Positions 13,577-15,022 of a DNA stretch of 15,022 nucleotides are shown here, in pieces. Positions within the stretch are counted from its first letter, which is position 1. Each line of letters starts with the position of its first letter. The notes beneath the pieces were generated by a model, which saw only the letters and a list, made by a program, of their open reading frames with translations, was not told the origin of the DNA and ran no database searches. The translations under genes and the position numbers were made by a program. Origin of the DNA: Bacteroides sp. UBA939 (lineage in GTDB: Bacteria > Bacteroidota > Bacteroidia > Bacteroidales > Bacteroidaceae); assembly GCF_002293435.1 (NCBI RefSeq), contig NZ_DBDF01000187.1:1-15022 (forward strand), given 5' to 3'.

Positions 13577-13856
13577 GGAGTTAAAGGAGTTAAGGAGTTA
13601 AAGGAGTTAAGGATTTATCAGCCATAAACAGGCTTAGGAGTTAAAGCCGATACCCCGTTTATATGTTAACTCGTCAGGTTACTACGTGACGGCCTTTCAC
13701 GTGCTCCCGTGACGACTCGTCACGTGTCCCTGTAACGACTCGTCACCTGACTACCTGATAGCTCGTCAGGTGGCTACCTGATGACTCATCAGATTCAGTA
13801 GCAACACTATCGGCTTTAACTCCTATAACTACTGAGCGAAGCGATAACTCCTAAAC
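13577..13856. repeat. Palindromic intergenic element, copy B (GGAGTTAA family)
   Basis: The element opens with four GGAGTTAA(A) units (13577-13610) and contains a perfect 16-bp inverted repeat, GGAGTTAAAGCCGATA at 13637-13652 with its complement at 13808-13823. It closes with CTACTGAGCGAAGCGATAAC and TCC, similar to copy A at 271-405. A 23-bp tandem array fills its loop exactly. It occupies most of the gap between the channel and adaptor genes, so it would be transcribed if the two form an operon. Confidence 0.65.
13670..13807 (+). repeat. 23-bp tandem hairpin array, five units plus a partial one
   Basis: Units start at 13670, 13693, 13716, 13739 and 13762, with a degraded one at 13785. Most begin CTCGTCA. 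Most contain their own dyad: CGTCA/TGACG in unit 1, TCACG/CGTGA in unit 2, TCGT/ACGA in unit 3, and TCGTCAGGT/ACCTGATGA with one G-T pair in unit 5. The sequence differs between units but pairing is largely kept. There are no spacers, so this is not a CRISPR array. The array ends exactly where the right arm of the enclosing 16-bp inverted repeat begins. Confidence 0.7.
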
Positions 13857-13915
13857 TATTGATTCACAGTAACAAGGAACAATATCAAAAACAAGAAACA
13901 GAGCATTGCAGCTCT

Positions 13916-13943
13916 CATAATTCATAATTCATAATTCATAATT
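13916..13943 (+). repeat. Four perfect 7-bp repeats just before the adaptor start codon
   Basis: CATAATT is repeated four times without change, ending 6 bp before the ATG at 13950 and followed by CAAAAA. Copy number changes by strand slippage would alter the spacing of the translation start region. No Shine-Dalgarno sequence is present, so this A/T-rich tract is probably the ribosome entry region. Confidence 0.65.
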
Positions 13944-13949
13944 CAAAAA

Positions 13950-14936
13950 ATGGATACCAAATCACAAAACAGTAATATGCTGCTGGCGTTCTTAACGTTG
14001 TTGGGCGTCATTGCCATTGTAGCTATAGTAGGTTTCTTCATGTTGCGCAAGGGACCGGAAATTGTACAGGGACAGGCAGAAGTCACGGAATACCGGGTAT
14101 CGAGCAAAGTGCCGGGACGTATTCTGGAATTCCGCGTGAAGGAGGGGCAAAGCGTGCAAGCCGGAGATACGCTTGCCATACTGGAAGCTCCGGACGTGTT
14201 GGCTAAACTGGAACAGGCGCGTGCCGCCGAAGCTGCCGCACAGGCACAGAACGAGAAGGCGCTGAAAGGCGCCCGCCATGAACAGGTACAGGCTGCCTTT
14301 GAAATGTGGCAAAAGGCAAAGGCAGGACTTGAAATTGCCGAGAAATCTTATAAACGCGTAAAGAACCTTGCCGACCAGGGAGTAATGTCCGCGCAGAAGT
14401 TGGACGAAGTTACCGCACAACGAGATGCCGCCGTGGCCACCGAGAAAGCCGCCAAAGCGCAATACGATATGGCCAAGAATGGCGCCGAACGGGAAGACAA
14501 GGCAGCAGCAGCCGCTTTGGTAGACCGTGCCAAGGGAGCTGTTGCGGAAGTGGAGTCTTACATTAAAGAAACATACCTCATAGCTCAGACAGCAGGCGAA
14601 GTCTCGGAAATCTTCCCCAAAACAGGCGAACTGGTAGGAACAGGCGCGCCGATTATGAACGTCGCCATACAGGAGGATATGTGGGTGACATTCAATGTCC
14701 GGGAGGATTTACTGCAAGGGCTAACCGTAGGTACGGAATTCGAGGCATTCGTTCCGGCATTAGATAAGAACATCCGGTTGAAGGTGAGCTATATGAAAGA
14801 CCTGGGTACTTATGCCGCCTGGAAAGCGACGAAAACAACCGGGCAGTTCGACCTGAAGACTTTCGAAGTGAGGGCATTGCCACTGGAAAAGGTGGAGGGG
14901 CTACGGCCGGGGATGTCGGTGATATTGGAGAAGTGA
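13950..14936 (+). CDS. HlyD-family membrane fusion protein (pump adaptor)
   Basis: 328-aa periplasmic adaptor linking an inner-membrane transporter to the TolC-like channel. One N-terminal membrane helix spans about 10-32 (MLLAFLTLLGVIAIVAIVGF). A biotinyl-lipoyl half-motif follows (about 48-70, YRVSSKVPGRILEFRVKEGQ and GDTLAILEAP), then an alanine-rich alpha-helical hairpin (about 75-205, with KRVKNLADQGVMSAQKLDEV at its turn). The second lipoyl half (AQTAGEVSEIFPKTGELVGTG) and a beta-barrel end (MWVTFNVREDLLQGLTVGTE) complete it. The protein resembles the YhiI/EmrA type of adaptor. The next gene starts 29 bp downstream. Length and domain order are normal. Confidence 0.9.
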   Translation: MDTKSQNSNMLLAFLTLLGVIAIVAIVGFFMLRKGPEIVQGQAEVTEYRVSSKVPGRILEFRVKEGQSVQAGDTLAILEAPDVLAKLEQARAAEAAAQAQNEKALKGARHEQVQAAFEMWQKAKAGLEIAEKSYKRVKNLADQGVMSAQKLDEVTAQRDAAVATEKAAKAQYDMAKNGAEREDKAAAAALVDRAKGAVAEVESYIKETYLIAQTAGEVSEIFPKTGELVGTGAPIMNVAIQEDMWVTFNVREDLLQGLTVGTEFEAFVPALDKNIRLKVSYMKDLGTYAAWKATKTTGQFDLKTFEVRALPLEKVEGLRPGMSVILEK

Positions 14937-14955
14937 TTAATGTGAATCAGAAATT

Positions 14956-14961
14956 AAGGAG
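14956..14961 (+). promoter_or_regulatory. Shine-Dalgarno sequence of the third pump gene
   Basis: AAGGAG lies four bases before the ATG at 14966. It is an unusually good ribosome binding site compared with the other starts in this window, which lack one, and it supports the ATG chosen for the truncated gene. Confidence 0.55.
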
Positions 14962-14965
14962 TTAT

Positions 14966-15022
14966 ATGCATATTACAGAACTATTTCAATTCCCCTCCTC
15001 CTGGGCTACTCTCTATACACAT
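14966..15022 (+). CDS. Start of a third pump operon gene, probably ABC permease (cut by window end)
   Basis: An open frame of 19 codons (MHITELFQFPSSWATLYTH) begins 29 bp after the adaptor stop codon, with a Shine-Dalgarno sequence at the right distance, and runs off the window. In Bacteroides, TolC plus YhiI-like HlyD pairs are commonly followed by ABC-2 type permeases, so this is the likely identity. The visible residues alone are too few to prove it. Confidence 0.6.
   Translation, partial: MHITELFQFPSSWATLYTH

Noticed and set aside
13670..13807. CRISPR array
   Set aside because: Units are contiguous with no unique spacers, they vary in sequence, and no cas genes are present.
1..15022. 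tRNA, rRNA, toxin-antitoxin, restriction or phage-defence genes
   Set aside because: I looked for cloverleaf-like structures, rRNA sequence and characteristic protein motifs in all intergenic gaps and found none.

Overview
The window looks like a chromosomal segment of a Bacteroides or close Bacteroidales relative. Evidence: several TAnnTTTG-type -7 promoter elements, A-rich translation starts mostly without Shine-Dalgarno sequences, a FecI-like sigma factor / FecR anti-sigma / STN-containing TonB receptor / DUF4249 lipoprotein operon, an ISL3-like insertion sequence of the kind annotated as ISAon1 family in Bacteroidetes, and a GH3 enzyme with a Bacteroides-type signal peptide. All identifications come from reading the sequence; no database search was possible.

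Layout. (1) 1-489: non-coding DNA with the end of a 22-bp hairpin repeat array, a palindromic intergenic element and an 18-bp direct repeat. (2) 490-2670 (+): secreted or periplasmic GH3 glycosidase. (3) 2709-4138: complete insertion sequence with perfect 34-bp terminal inverted repeats and a transposase split into two frames (minus strand). (4) 4139-4837: gene-free, with a possible minus-strand small RNA (about 4172-4262), a dispersed repeat and a 22-bp array. (5) 10066 down to 4838 (minus strand): sigma factor, FecR-like anti-sigma, TonB-dependent receptor and DUF4249 lipoprotein, closely spaced, forming one cell-surface-signalling and uptake operon. (6) 10067-10595: divergent intergenic region with two large diverged palindromes. 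(7) 10596-11471 (+): membrane-anchored coiled-coil protein of unknown function. (8) 11472-12079: gene-free, with a second copy of the dispersed repeat, a second 22-bp array and the promoter and leader of the next operon. (9) 12080 to the window end (+): TolC-like outer membrane channel, HlyD-like adaptor, and the first codons of a third gene, probably an ABC permease; together a tripartite efflux or secretion pump.

How the genes work together. In the sigma/FecR operon the receptor's N-terminal STN domain should contact FecR when substrate binds. FecR then frees the sigma factor, which activates the receptor and its partner lipoprotein. The pump operon is independent of it. The GH3 gene stands alone, with no SusC/SusD pair or other carbohydrate enzymes nearby.

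The most unusual aspect is the density of non-coding repeats. Four intergenic arrays have 22- or 23-bp units with internal dyad symmetry but different sequences, and paired bases change together in some units. Three further families of palindromic or dispersed elements sit beside them. I cannot show that any of these form a known system.
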